This document shows, piece after piece, positions 24,351 to 32,883 of a DNA stretch of 64,000 bases. The position numbers and the translations under genes were made by a program. The notes under the pieces are model-generated. The model was not told where the DNA came from. It was given only the letters and a program-made list of their open reading frames with translations, and did not search any database. Source of the DNA: Streptomyces albipurpureus (GTDB lineage: Bacteria > Actinomycetota > Actinomycetes > Streptomycetales > Streptomycetaceae). The first letter of the stretch is position 1; each line of letters starts with the position of its first letter. Location: NCBI RefSeq assembly GCF_023701525.1, contig NZ_JAMQAW010000083.1, positions 27,112-91,111 on the forward strand. The letters run 5' to 3'.

Positions 24351-25585
24351 GGGGCCTTCCGCAGGGCGTGGGTGGGGGTGTGGTCGGTCGCCGGGAACAG
24401 GGCCGCGGTCAAGGCGGTGAACTGGTGCGCAAGGCGCCGGGTGGCGACCGCGTTCCGCTCGGTCAGGGTCCGCCGTAGCTCCGCCGAACTCCGCTCCAGC
24501 GCCCGGAACTGCTCAAGCAGCCGGTCGGCGTCGACCTCGCGAGCCGGGTGGCAGTACGCGGCAAGACCCATCTGGGCCATGAGCGCGTCGCTCTTTGCCG
24601 CATAGCTGAGCGCGAGTGTCGGCGTGCCGACCTTCAGCGCGCAGACCAGGTTGTGGTAGCGGGTCGCCACCACGGTGTCGGCGGCCGCCATCTCCTTCAT
24701 CAGATCGGCGAGCGAGGACGTCTCGGCAGCGGTGACCAGCGGCGAGTCCACCGCCTCCAGGATCGCGGCGACCACCGACACATCGACCTCGTCGCCGGTG
24801 AGCAGCCGGACCGGCCTGCCGTCCTCGACCAGCGCACGGACGAAGCGGGTCGTCCCGTCGAGGTAGCGCCGGTAGATCTCGTCCGCCCTGGCGCGGTCGT
24901 CGTTACCGCCGTGGAAGGCCATCACCCCCACGCAGACCCGGCCCGGTGGGCCCGGGGGTGCGCTGACCTGCGGGGTGGGCAGGGCGAACGCGAGGTCCGG
25001 GTAGACCTCGTCGCGCGAGGTGTCCACACCCATCGCCCGCATGGCGTCGCGGGACTGGGCGTCCCGGTACGACCGGTAGGTGGCCAGCCGTGCCGACCAG
25101 CTCACCAGGGCTCGGGTAGGCCGGCGGCTGATCGCGGCGGCGCCGACGCTGACCAGCGCGACCCGGGTGCCGAACAGCCGGCCGGTCGCGCTGAGCAGGA
25201 ACAGCGAGTAGGGGAAGCCCCACGGACGCAGCGGCAGGGTGGCCTCCAGGACGCCCATGCCCGGCACGATCACCACATCGTGCCGGCGCACCCAGGCGGC
25301 GGTGCGGAAGACGTCGACGATTTTGCCCAGGCCCTTCCCCGCGATCGCGCCCGCACGCGACGCGGTCCGGTACTCCCCGCGGTACCAGTGCAGCCGCGTC
25401 GCGGGGATCCGGTACCGGGTCGCGACGACCTCGGGTACGCCGCACAGCGCGTCCACGACCGCGTCGGGGTGCTCGGCGCGTAGGTACCCGAGCACGGCCT
25501 CAAGCGACCCGTCGTTGCCGAGGTTCCCGGAGCCGAGGAGGCCGAACACCCCGACGCGCGCCGGAGTCCCGTTGCCGGACCTCAC
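24347..25585 (-). CDS. polysaccharide pyruvyl transferase family protein
   Basis: The 412-aa protein has the family N-terminus GVFGLLGSGNLGNDGSLEAVLGYLR and the C-terminal donor-site region TVVATRYHNLVCALKVGTPTLALSYAAKSDALM, both hallmarks of the WcaK/CsaB pyruvyl transferase family. These enzymes move pyruvate from phosphoenolpyruvate onto a sugar as a ketal, adding negative charge. GTG start at 25585 overlaps the upstream glycosyltransferase stop. In an exopolysaccharide locus this predicts a pyruvylated side group. Confidence 0.87.
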   Translation of the reverse strand: MRSGNGTPARVGVFGLLGSGNLGNDGSLEAVLGYLRAEHPDAVVDALCGVPEVVATRYRIPATRLHWYRGEYRTASRAGAIAGKGLGKIVDVFRTAAWVRRHDVVIVPGMGVLEATLPLRPWGFPYSLFLLSATGRLFGTRVALVSVGAAAISRRPTRALVSWSARLATYRSYRDAQSRDAMRAMGVDTSRDEVYPDLAFALPTPQVSAPPGPPGRVCVGVMAFHGGNDDRARADEIYRRYLDGTTRFVRALVEDGRPVRLLTGDEVDVSVVAAILEAVDSPLVTAAETSSLADLMKEMAAADTVVATRYHNLVCALKVGTPTLALSYAAKSDALMAQMGLAAYCHPAREVDADRLLEQFRALERSSAELRRTLTERNAVATRRLAHQFTALTAALFPATDHTPTHALRKAP

Positions 25586-26538
25586 GCCCGCCTCCCGTCA
25601 CGGCCGGCGACGAGGGCGTCGACGGAGAAGGCGAGCCGGTCCGGGTCGACCGGGGCGCGGTCCTCGACCCGCTCGCCGGCGCCAGGCCGGACCCGGCTCG
25701 CCATCCAGGCGGCCAGATGGCGGTGGCACGCGCGCCGGTCGGCCGGCGACAACGGCGCCCGCCGGATCGTCGAGACGAAGCCCCAGACGTACTCGGCGAG
25801 CAGCCGGGGCGTCGGGTGCAGCGGGCCTGCCCGGCGCGGGTCCAGGTTGACGCATCGGGAGCGCTTGCCCGGGTTCGCCCGCTCGGCGCGGGTGGGGTGG
25901 TCGCGGCGGAAGTACAGCAGCTCCGGCACCTGGTGGAAGGGTCCGTGCAGGGCGATCTCGGCGACGAATGTGCGGTCCGCGTGGTGGTAGCTGTCGTGCG
26001 GCTTCACCCGGCGCAGCACATCAGCCCGCATCACCCCGTAGAAGTCGTCGCCACCGGGCTCGAACAGCAGACTGCGAAAGCGCTCCGGCGCGTGCGGCGA
26101 GTCGGTGGTGAGCCCGTACTCGTAGGGGACCTTCACCTGGCCGTCGCCGTCGATGACCGCTTGGCCGCTGTGCGCGAGGATCATGTCAGGCTGCTCGTCC
26201 AGCGCCTCCACACAGCGCCGCAGCAGGTCCCGGGCGTAGAGGTCGTCGTGCGAGGCCCACTTGAACAGCTCGCCACGGCACTCGGTGAACACCTGGTTGT
26301 GGTTCGGCGCGGCACCGATGTTCCGGGGCAGCCGGATGTACCGGATGCGCGAGTCCCGTGCGGCGTACCGGCGGCAGATGCCCTGGGTCCCGTCGGCCGA
26401 GGCGTTGTCGGAGATGACCAGCTCGAAGTCCTCATAGGTCTGGCCGAGCAGGGCGTCCAGGGCCTCCGCGAGGTACTCCTCGCCGTTGTACACGGGCAGG
26501 CCGATGCTCAGCCGGGGAATGCGGCGAAAACCAGTCAT
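25582..26538 (-). CDS. family 2 glycosyltransferase
   Basis: A 318-aa GT-A enzyme: LSIGLPVYNGEEYLAEALDAL at the N-terminus, NTP-binding ELVISDNASADGTQGICR, and a metal-binding region KWASHDDLYARDLLRR in place of the classical DxD. No membrane segment, so it acts on the cytoplasmic face. ATG 26538 overlaps the flippase stop (ATGA), fixing the start. Adds one sugar to the lipid-linked repeat unit; donor unknown. Confidence 0.88.
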   Translation of the reverse strand: MTGFRRIPRLSIGLPVYNGEEYLAEALDALLGQTYEDFELVISDNASADGTQGICRRYAARDSRIRYIRLPRNIGAAPNHNQVFTECRGELFKWASHDDLYARDLLRRCVEALDEQPDMILAHSGQAVIDGDGQVKVPYEYGLTTDSPHAPERFRSLLFEPGGDDFYGVMRADVLRRVKPHDSYHHADRTFVAEIALHGPFHQVPELLYFRRDHPTRAERANPGKRSRCVNLDPRRAGPLHPTPRLLAEYVWGFVSTIRRAPLSPADRRACHRHLAAWMASRVRPGAGERVEDRAPVDPDRLAFSVDALVAGRDGRRA

Positions 26539-27854
26539 GACGTCCTCACTTCGCGGATGGTGTTCTGGTGGTGCTCGCGTAGGGCGGATCGCAGCTGGAG
26601 CCACCACACGGCCGAGCCGCTCAACGTCGCGGCGGCCACACCCCAGGCCGAGCCGACCGTGCCGGCCACGGCCGCTCCGCCGAGCCCACCGCTGACATAG
26701 CAGGCGGAGGCGAACAGCTGGCAGCGCAGGCTGCGCCGGGCCGCGGCGAGTGCGCGCAGCCCGGCCGCCGCGCCGACGCCGAGGCTGGCGCCCACGACGC
26801 CGAGGGTGGCCGGCACGATGAGCTCCGAGGCGGAGTGCCAGACATCGCCGAGCACCAGCTCGCCGACGTGGTCCGGCACCAGCAGCAGCGCCGCGCCCCA
26901 GAGCAGTGCGGCGGCGGCCTGCGCGCCGCCGAGCAGCAGGCAGAACGCGCCCAGCCGGTGCGGGGCCTGCCGCAACACCCGTGCCGCCTCCGCGACGGTG
27001 ACCAGCGAGAGCCCCATCAGCACGGCGAGGAACGGGCCGAGCAGGAGCTCGGCGCCCCGGACCACTCCCACCGCGCTGACCCCGACGATCAAGCCCAGTC
27101 CGTACGCCCGCAGTTGGGCCGCGCCGCTGACGCCGACGTTCTCGACCAGATACCGGTAGCCGAGGTCCCGGTGCTCGCGGATCCACTCGCGAGCTCCGGT
27201 CAACCGGGGCCGGATACCGGACTGGAGGCAGCCGTACCCCGCGGCCACCGCGGCGGCCGCGCCCCAGGCGAACACAAAGGCGGCCACACTGCCCACGCGG
27301 GCCGCCACCAGCATGGCCGGGATGAGCGCGACGCCCCCCAGCAGGTCGTTGACGAAGGCCTTCCGCCCGGTGCCGGCGGCGAAGAACGAGAACCGCCAGG
27401 CGTCCTGGAGCAGCAGCCCCGGCAGCATGATGCCGAGGGCGGCGAACGCGGGTCCCACCCGGCCGCCGAGGCCCAGCCCGACCACCAGACACACCGAGCC
27501 GATGGCGACACCGACGCCGAGCGCGGTACCCGACGACCGGGCCGCCGCCGCGCGCCAGGACGCGACCGGCACGCCGCTGAAGCGGACCACCAGCGGGTCG
27601 GTGGCCAGCCCGCGGGAGACGCTGAGCACCACGCCGTAGGTCACCCAGGCCAGGCTGAACACGCCGAACGCGGCCAGTCCCAGCGAGCGTGCCACACAGA
27701 TGCCCACCGCGAAGTTGGTCATGCTGCAGACCGCTTGGTCGGCCAGTCCCCAGGACAGCCGGCCGACGATGGCCCGTTTGGCGGTGGGCCGGGCGGGCGC
27801 GGCCCGGGCCGCCGAGGTCGTCGCCTTCTCCCCGTCGGTGGTCATCGGCGTCAT
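26535..27854 (-). CDS. polysaccharide flippase-like multi-pass membrane protein (Wzx/MATE-type)
   Basis: The 439-aa protein has about 12 hydrophobic segments starting with GLADQAVCSMTNFAVGICVARSLG, as in Wzx/PST transporters (the LADQ..S..NF opening is common in them). It would flip the undecaprenyl-linked repeat unit to the outside, where the polymerase at 34158-35471 joins units. N-terminal ~30 residues are Ala/Thr-rich. It overlaps both neighbours by 4 nt. Confidence 0.82.
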   Translation of the reverse strand: MTPMTTDGEKATTSAARAAPARPTAKRAIVGRLSWGLADQAVCSMTNFAVGICVARSLGLAAFGVFSLAWVTYGVVLSVSRGLATDPLVVRFSGVPVASWRAAAARSSGTALGVGVAIGSVCLVVGLGLGGRVGPAFAALGIMLPGLLLQDAWRFSFFAAGTGRKAFVNDLLGGVALIPAMLVAARVGSVAAFVFAWGAAAAVAAGYGCLQSGIRPRLTGAREWIREHRDLGYRYLVENVGVSGAAQLRAYGLGLIVGVSAVGVVRGAELLLGPFLAVLMGLSLVTVAEAARVLRQAPHRLGAFCLLLGGAQAAAALLWGAALLLVPDHVGELVLGDVWHSASELIVPATLGVVGASLGVGAAAGLRALAAARRSLRCQLFASACYVSGGLGGAAVAGTVGSAWGVAAATLSGSAVWWLQLRSALREHHQNTIREVRTS

Positions 27855-29125
27855 GCCTTGATCAGCCCGGCGGCGCCCAGGGCGTCGGCGGCGACGGCGA
27901 CGGTGTCGAACGGCAGCCCGGACCGCTCGGCGACATCCAGCAGGCTGTGCTCGCCGTCGGAGAGGTTGAGCACCCAGAGCATGGCCATCTGGGCCTGCTT
28001 CGCGTCGCTGCGGCCGCCGAGCGAGTCGTACAACCCACGCCGACCCAGCTGTGGTTCGCCGTAGGGGCTGAGGTTGACGTACCGCCGGTTGCGGTCAAGC
28101 ACGGCGAAGGCCTCACGGCAGACGGCGAGGGTGTCCGCCATCGCCTGAGGGGAGACGAAGTCCAGATTGTCCGCCGAGGTGTGGTATTCGGGGTATCCGG
28201 CGTAAGGGGTCCGACTGAGCGAGCCCACGCCGAGATTGAACCCGGGCGAGCAGAACTGCCGCTCGTCGTAGCCGTACGGAGTGAACTCGGCGACGTGGTG
28301 CGGGCGGTCGGAGGCCGCCAGCACATGCCGCATCACCCGGTCGATCTCCGCGTCGCCGCGCCTGCTCCGCTTGTACGTCAGCCGACCCGAGTCACCGGCG
28401 CAGGCCAGCACCAGGCCGTGCTTGACCTGCTCCACCCGCTCCGCGTTGCGGGCCAGCCAGGTGATCGCGCCGATGGTGCCGGGCGCGAACAGGAACCGGT
28501 AGGTGTACCAGGGCGTTCGCTCCGCCAGCGCCCGGGCCAGGAACACCGCCACCGCGATCCCGGCCAGATTGTCGTTGGCCAGCGAGGGGTGGCAGACATG
28601 GCAGGAGACGATCACCTCGTCGGCGACCTGCCCGGGGACCACGTGCTCGGCGTAGGTGAGGTGGCCATCCGCGAGGGTGGAGTCGATGCGCACCTCGTAC
28701 TCGTCGTCCGGCAGCGCGTCCAAGGTCTCCTGGGCCAGGCAGAACCCCCACGCCGGCTTGTAGTAGCTGGTGCGGTACGGCACCCAGGTCGGGTGGTCCG
28801 GCAGGGTGTACAGGTGTCCACGCAGCTCGGCCAGCGGCATGGTCGCCGACACCGGCAGGCTGTAGCCGAGTACGTGCAGGCTGGACTCGGCGAAGTCGAC
28901 GACCCGGTTGCCCGCGGTGTCGGCGATATACGCGTCCCGGATGTTCCACTCCTGTGGCACCGTCCAGTCGAGCACCTGGGTCCCCGTCGGCACCTCGTGC
29001 AACTGAAGCGGAATGTACTCGCCGACGATCTCCAGGGTGGCGCGCACACCGTCGCCCGTGATGCTCCGGCACAGCGGGTACAGCCGCTCCACCAGTGCGT
29101 GCATCTGCTCGCCCGCCGCGGTCAT
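27851..29125 (-). CDS. DUF4910 (aminopeptidase-like) protein with C-terminal winged helix
   Basis: The 424-aa protein has a zinc-peptidase-like fold of the DUF4910/DUF2172 type: MHALVERLYPLCRSITGDGVR at the start, then EVIVSCHVCHPSLANDNLAGIAVA (His and Asp metal ligands), YGYDERQFCSPGFNL (Glu) and YHTSADNLDFV (His, Asp). The last ~70 residues read as a small winged helix. Genes of this type recur inside NDP-sugar and polysaccharide clusters and their reaction is not established to my knowledge. Start 29125 gives an ATGA overlap with the epimerase stop; a longer frame is not needed. It may hydrolyse an amide in a sugar intermediate, together with the PIG-L deacetylase. Confidence 0.78.
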   Translation of the reverse strand: MTAAGEQMHALVERLYPLCRSITGDGVRATLEIVGEYIPLQLHEVPTGTQVLDWTVPQEWNIRDAYIADTAGNRVVDFAESSLHVLGYSLPVSATMPLAELRGHLYTLPDHPTWVPYRTSYYKPAWGFCLAQETLDALPDDEYEVRIDSTLADGHLTYAEHVVPGQVADEVIVSCHVCHPSLANDNLAGIAVAVFLARALAERTPWYTYRFLFAPGTIGAITWLARNAERVEQVKHGLVLACAGDSGRLTYKRSRRGDAEIDRVMRHVLAASDRPHHVAEFTPYGYDERQFCSPGFNLGVGSLSRTPYAGYPEYHTSADNLDFVSPQAMADTLAVCREAFAVLDRNRRYVNLSPYGEPQLGRRGLYDSLGGRSDAKQAQMAMLWVLNLSDGEHSLLDVAERSGLPFDTVAVAADALGAAGLIKA

Positions 29126-30147
29126 CGGCGCCACCGCAGGGTGTCGTCGACGGGGCCGGTGCCGGACGCCGCGCGCAGTACGGCCAGCCGGGTGAAGCGT
29201 CGCTCGAAGTCCTCCCGGGTCAGCCCGTGTTTCCGGTAGGCGTCGGCGAGTTCGAGCGCGCCCTGCTGCACCGTCCACTCGCAGTCGAAGCCGGGCACCG
29301 CGGCGCGGAACCGGGAGAAGTCCACCCGGTACGACCGCGGATCGGCACCGTTCTCCCCGGTGATCACCACCTTTGAGCCGGACACCGCATCGGCGACCTG
29401 CTCGGCTATCTCGGCGACCGTGACGTTGTTGACCTCGCTGCCGATGTTGAACGCCCGGTCGTGCACCGCCTCCCGCGGCGCGACCAGCGCGGCCGCGAAG
29501 GCCCGTGCGATGTCGACGGCGTGCACCAACGGGCGCCAGGGCGTGCCGTCGGAGAGCACCAACACCTCGCCGGACAGCAGCGCGTGGCCCACCAGGTTGT
29601 TCAGCACGATGTCGGCGCGCAGTCGGGGCGAGTAGCCGAAGGCGGTGGCGTTGCGCATGAACACCGGGCTGAAGTCACCGTCGGACAGCGCGTGCAGGTC
29701 GTCCTCCACCCGCACCTTGGACTCCGCGTACGGTGTCACCGGGCGCAGCGAGGCGTCCTCGGACACCAGGTCGCCACCGCCGGCGGCGCCGTAGACCGAG
29801 CAGGTCGACGCGTAGAGGAAGCGTCGCACTCCGGCGTCGCGGGCCAGCCGGGCCAGCCGCACGGACGCGTGGTGGTTGATGTCGTAGGTGAGGTCGGGCG
29901 CCAGCGCTCCCAGCGGGTCGTTGGACAGCGCGGCCAGGTGGATCACCGCGTCCACCCCGGCCACGTGTTCGGCCGTGACGTCGCGCAGGTCCACCCGATG
30001 CCCCGGCGGGTCCGCGGGCGGCGGGCCCAGCACGCAGTCGGCGAACAGACCGGCGTCAAGGCCGACGACTTCGTGCCCGGCGGCGTTGAGTATCGGGGCC
30101 ATCACGGTGCCCAAGTAGCCCTGGTGTCCGGTCAGCAAAACGCGCAA
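29122..30147 (-). CDS. NAD-dependent epimerase/dehydratase (extended SDR)
   Basis: A 341-aa extended short-chain dehydrogenase with the Rossmann motif VLLTGHQGYLG, DAVIHLAALSNDPLG, STCSVYG and catalytic YAESK. It has RPLVHAVDIARAFAAAL and FNIGSEVNNVTVAEIAE, typical of NDP-sugar epimerases/4,6-dehydratases. Start is TTG at 30147 with AGGGG upstream. It could supply the missing 4,6-dehydratase or a 4-reductase/epimerase step for the sugar made with the nucleotidyltransferase and C-methyltransferase upstream. Confidence 0.85.
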   Translation of the reverse strand: MRVLLTGHQGYLGTVMAPILNAAGHEVVGLDAGLFADCVLGPPPADPPGHRVDLRDVTAEHVAGVDAVIHLAALSNDPLGALAPDLTYDINHHASVRLARLARDAGVRRFLYASTCSVYGAAGGGDLVSEDASLRPVTPYAESKVRVEDDLHALSDGDFSPVFMRNATAFGYSPRLRADIVLNNLVGHALLSGEVLVLSDGTPWRPLVHAVDIARAFAAALVAPREAVHDRAFNIGSEVNNVTVAEIAEQVADAVSGSKVVITGENGADPRSYRVDFSRFRAAVPGFDCEWTVQQGALELADAYRKHGLTREDFERRFTRLAVLRAASGTGPVDDTLRWRR

Positions 30148-30150
30148 GGT

Positions 30151-30798
30151 TCATTCCCCTAGATTGAGAGTGAGTTTGGTGACGGCGAACGCCTCGGCAT
30201 AGCGCGCGTGGCATTCGATGCCGCGGATTCGAGCGAGGCCGAGGAAGGCCTCCCGGTCGTACCAGGGCCGGTGCCGCTGCGAGGGGTAGTGCTCCTGCAG
30301 CAACTGCACCTTCCGCTCGGCGATCTGGGGCGACAGCGGCTGGTACGCCGACGGACGGCCGAGATCGCCGTCCCACTTGGCGATCTCGTAGCCGAGCACG
30401 AGGTGGTCGCGGAACGCGGTGGGTATCAGCTTCGCCAGGCCGCGGTGATCCTGGTGCGCGTCGTCGGTACGCGGGGCCAGCACGAGATCGGGCTCGCTGC
30501 GTCCACGCAGCTCCTCGACCGCGGCCTTGGCCTCGGCCCAGTGTGTCGGCAGCCTGCCGTCCGGCAGTTCGAGCACCGTCAGCCGCAGTTCGGCACCCGG
30601 GCAGAAGGCGGCGAGCGCGGCCCGCTCCTCCTGCTCCCGGTCGCCGCCACCGCCGGAGAGCACCAGCGCGTCGACGCGGATGCCCGGCCGCGCGAGGCAC
30701 ATCGTCAGCAGGGTGCCGCCGGCGCCGATGGCGATGTCGTCGCAGTGCGCGCCGACCGCGACGAGCCGCTCCAGGCGCCCGGTCCCGAGCCGGATCAC
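30151..30798 (-). CDS. PIG-L family deacetylase
   Basis: A 215-aa LmbE/PIG-L protein: VAVGAHCDDIAIGAGGTLL carries the metal motif (A-H-x-D-D), and RTDDAHQDHRGL the H-x-x-H-type second site. It removes N-acetyl groups from sugars or related amides with Zn2+. GTG 30798 overlaps the nucleotidyltransferase stop (GTGA), which decides the start within a longer open frame. In the sugar-modification set it may deacetylate an NDP-amino sugar. Confidence 0.85.
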   Translation of the reverse strand: MIRLGTGRLERLVAVGAHCDDIAIGAGGTLLTMCLARPGIRVDALVLSGGGGDREQEERAALAAFCPGAELRLTVLELPDGRLPTHWAEAKAAVEELRGRSEPDLVLAPRTDDAHQDHRGLAKLIPTAFRDHLVLGYEIAKWDGDLGRPSAYQPLSPQIAERKVQLLQEHYPSQRHRPWYDREAFLGLARIRGIECHARYAEAFAVTKLTLNLGE

Positions 30799-31634
30799 CC
30801 GGTCCTCACCGCGGCGCCGTCCCCGCTGCCGTGCTGGTACGCCCCCGCCCCCGCGCCGTCCCGTTCCCACACGGCCCACGGGCGATCGCCCCGGGTGTAG
30901 GCGGTGTCGAGCGCGGCCCGCTCCTTCACGGTGTCGGTCGGCTTCCAGAAGCCCCGGTGCTGGTACGCCACTAACCGGCCGCGCTTGGCCAGTTGGGCGC
31001 ATCCGTCGGCGACCAGGTCCCCGTTCTCGGGGATGTGGTCGAAGACCTCCTGACGGAGCACGAAGTAGCCGCCGTTCTCCCACAGCGGCAGTTCGCTCAC
31101 CGCGGTGATTCCTCCTACCAGTCCGTCCTCGCCCAGCTCCACGCAGTGGAACGAGGACTGCGGCGGCACCACCGTCATCGACGCACCGGCGTCGCGCCGG
31201 GCGAACTGGTCGATCATCTGCGGCAGTGGGGCATCGGTGAGCACATCGGCGTAGTTGGCGAGGAACATCTCGTCGCCGTCCAGATGGTGCCGCACCCGGC
31301 GCAGCCGCTCCCCGATGGGTGACTCGATACCGGTCTGCACGAACGTGATCTTCCAGGAGGCGATGTCGGTGGACAGCAGCTCGGTCCGCCCGTTGCTCAG
31401 CACGAAGTCGTTGGACGTCGTCTCCTCGTAGTTGAGGAAGAAGTTCTTGATGTGGTGCGCCCCGTATCCGAGGCACAGGATGAACTCGGTGTGCCCGAAG
31501 TGCGCGTAGTAGCGCATGACATGCCAGATCAGCGGCCGCGGGCCGACCATGGCCATCGGCTTGGGTATGTCGTCGTCGGACGCTCCGTTGCGCATGCGCA
31601 GCCCGTAACCGCCGCAGAACAGTACGACCTTCAT
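30795..31634 (-). CDS. sugar-1-phosphate nucleotidyltransferase, glucose-1-phosphate cytidylyltransferase (RfbF)-like
   Basis: A 279-aa nucleotidyltransferase: KVVLFCGGYGLRMR (the G-G-x-G-x-R loop in the RfbF variant), KPMAMVGPRPLIWHVMRYYAHFG, FLANYADVLTDAPL and ENGGYFVLRQEVFDHI. These match CTP:glucose-1-phosphate cytidylyltransferase rather than RmlA. I chose ATG 31634, with GAGAGG 7 nt upstream, over a longer frame. The usual partner CDP-glucose 4,6-dehydratase (RfbG) is not recognisable in the operon; the SDR at 29122 may fill in. Confidence 0.83.
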   Translation of the reverse strand: MKVVLFCGGYGLRMRNGASDDDIPKPMAMVGPRPLIWHVMRYYAHFGHTEFILCLGYGAHHIKNFFLNYEETTSNDFVLSNGRTELLSTDIASWKITFVQTGIESPIGERLRRVRHHLDGDEMFLANYADVLTDAPLPQMIDQFARRDAGASMTVVPPQSSFHCVELGEDGLVGGITAVSELPLWENGGYFVLRQEVFDHIPENGDLVADGCAQLAKRGRLVAYQHRGFWKPTDTVKERAALDTAYTRGDRPWAVWERDGAGAGAYQHGSGDGAAVRTG

Positions 31635-31647
31635 GCTGTGACCTCTC

Positions 31648-32883
31648 TCACGACGCGACCTCGACAATGCTCAGTTCCGGGATGGGAAAGACCAGCCGGC
31701 CGCCCCAGGCGTGCACGAAGGACAGCTGCTCGACCAGCTCGGCCCGCAGGTTCCAGGGGAGGACCAGCACATAGTCCGGTTTGTCGATGCTGATCTGCTC
31801 GGGCGACAGGATCGGAATGCGGGTGCCCGGGGTGAACCTGCCGTGCTTGTAGGGGTTGCGGTCGACCGTGTAGGGGAGCAGGTCGGGCCGGATGCCGCAG
31901 TGGTTGAGCAGGGTGTTGCCCTTGCCCGGGGCGCCGTAGCCGACGACCGTCTCCCCGCGCTCGGCCGCGTCGATGAGGAACCGCAGCAGGTCCCGGCGCA
32001 CCTTGGCCACCCGATCGGAGAACTCGGTGTACCCGGACAGCTCCTGGAGCCCGGCGGCCTTCTCCTGGTCCAGCACGTCGGCCACCCGGCGGGTCGGCTC
32101 ACCGGCCGTCTCGGTCGGCCGGGCCCACAGCCGGATGGAGCCGCCGTGCGTGGGCAGCAGTTCGACGTCCACGAGTGTCAGTCCGCCACTCGCCAGCGCC
32201 CGGATCGCGGACGCGACCGTGTAGTACTGGAAGTGCTCGTGGTAGATCGTGTCGTACTGGTTCTTCTCGATCAGGGTCAGCAGGTGCTGCACCTCGATGG
32301 AGACCCAGCCCTCGTCCGAGACCAGGGCGCGAAGCCCCCGGGTGAACCCGACCACGTCGGGGATGTGCGCGTACACGTTGTTGGCCACGACCAGGTCCGC
32401 CGGGCCGTGTTCGGCGCGCACGGCCGATCCGGTGGCCGGGTCCAGGAACTCGGTGAGCGTGGGCACACCCGCGTCCCGCGCCGAGGCGCCGACGTTCACC
32501 GACGGCTCGATGCCGAGGCAGCGGACCCCGCGGTCCACCAGGTGCTTCAGCAGGTACCCGTCGTTGCTCGCGACCTCGACCACGAAGGCGTCCGGGCCAA
32601 GGCCCAGCCGCTGTACGGCGCCGTCGACGAAGGTGCGCGCGTGCTCCACCCAGGAGGTCGAGTAGGAGGAGAAGTACGCGTACTGCGTGAACGTCTCCTC
32701 CGGAGTGATCAGCGGAGGGATCTGCGCGAGCCAGCAGTCGGTGCAGACCCGCAGGTGCAGCGGGTACGACGGCTCCGGTTGATCCAGTTGGTCCGCGGCG
32801 AGGAAACTCTCGCACGGCGGGGTCGTTCCAAGGTCGACGACGCTTGCCAGCGCCGCCGAGCCGCAGAGTCGGCATCGTGTCAT
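31648..32883 (-). CDS. zinc-binding SAM-dependent sugar C-methyltransferase (NovU/TylC3-like)
   Basis: A 411-aa three-part enzyme: N-terminal Zn module CRLCGSAAL...CTDCWLAQ (four Cys), SAM domain with VEVASNDGYLLKHLVDRGVRCLGIEPS and ADLVVANNVYAHIPD, and C-terminal domain with YGAPGKGNTLLNHCGI. The family C-methylates NDP-keto-sugars (C3 or C5) in branched deoxysugar pathways, and also appears in polysaccharide loci. EHFQYYT follows the expected catalytic His region. It predicts a branched-chain sugar. Overlaps the glycosyltransferase stop by 4 nt. Confidence 0.87.
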   Translation of the reverse strand: MTRCRLCGSAALASVVDLGTTPPCESFLAADQLDQPEPSYPLHLRVCTDCWLAQIPPLITPEETFTQYAYFSSYSTSWVEHARTFVDGAVQRLGLGPDAFVVEVASNDGYLLKHLVDRGVRCLGIEPSVNVGASARDAGVPTLTEFLDPATGSAVRAEHGPADLVVANNVYAHIPDVVGFTRGLRALVSDEGWVSIEVQHLLTLIEKNQYDTIYHEHFQYYTVASAIRALASGGLTLVDVELLPTHGGSIRLWARPTETAGEPTRRVADVLDQEKAAGLQELSGYTEFSDRVAKVRRDLLRFLIDAAERGETVVGYGAPGKGNTLLNHCGIRPDLLPYTVDRNPYKHGRFTPGTRIPILSPEQISIDKPDYVLVLPWNLRAELVEQLSFVHAWGGRLVFPIPELSIVEVAS

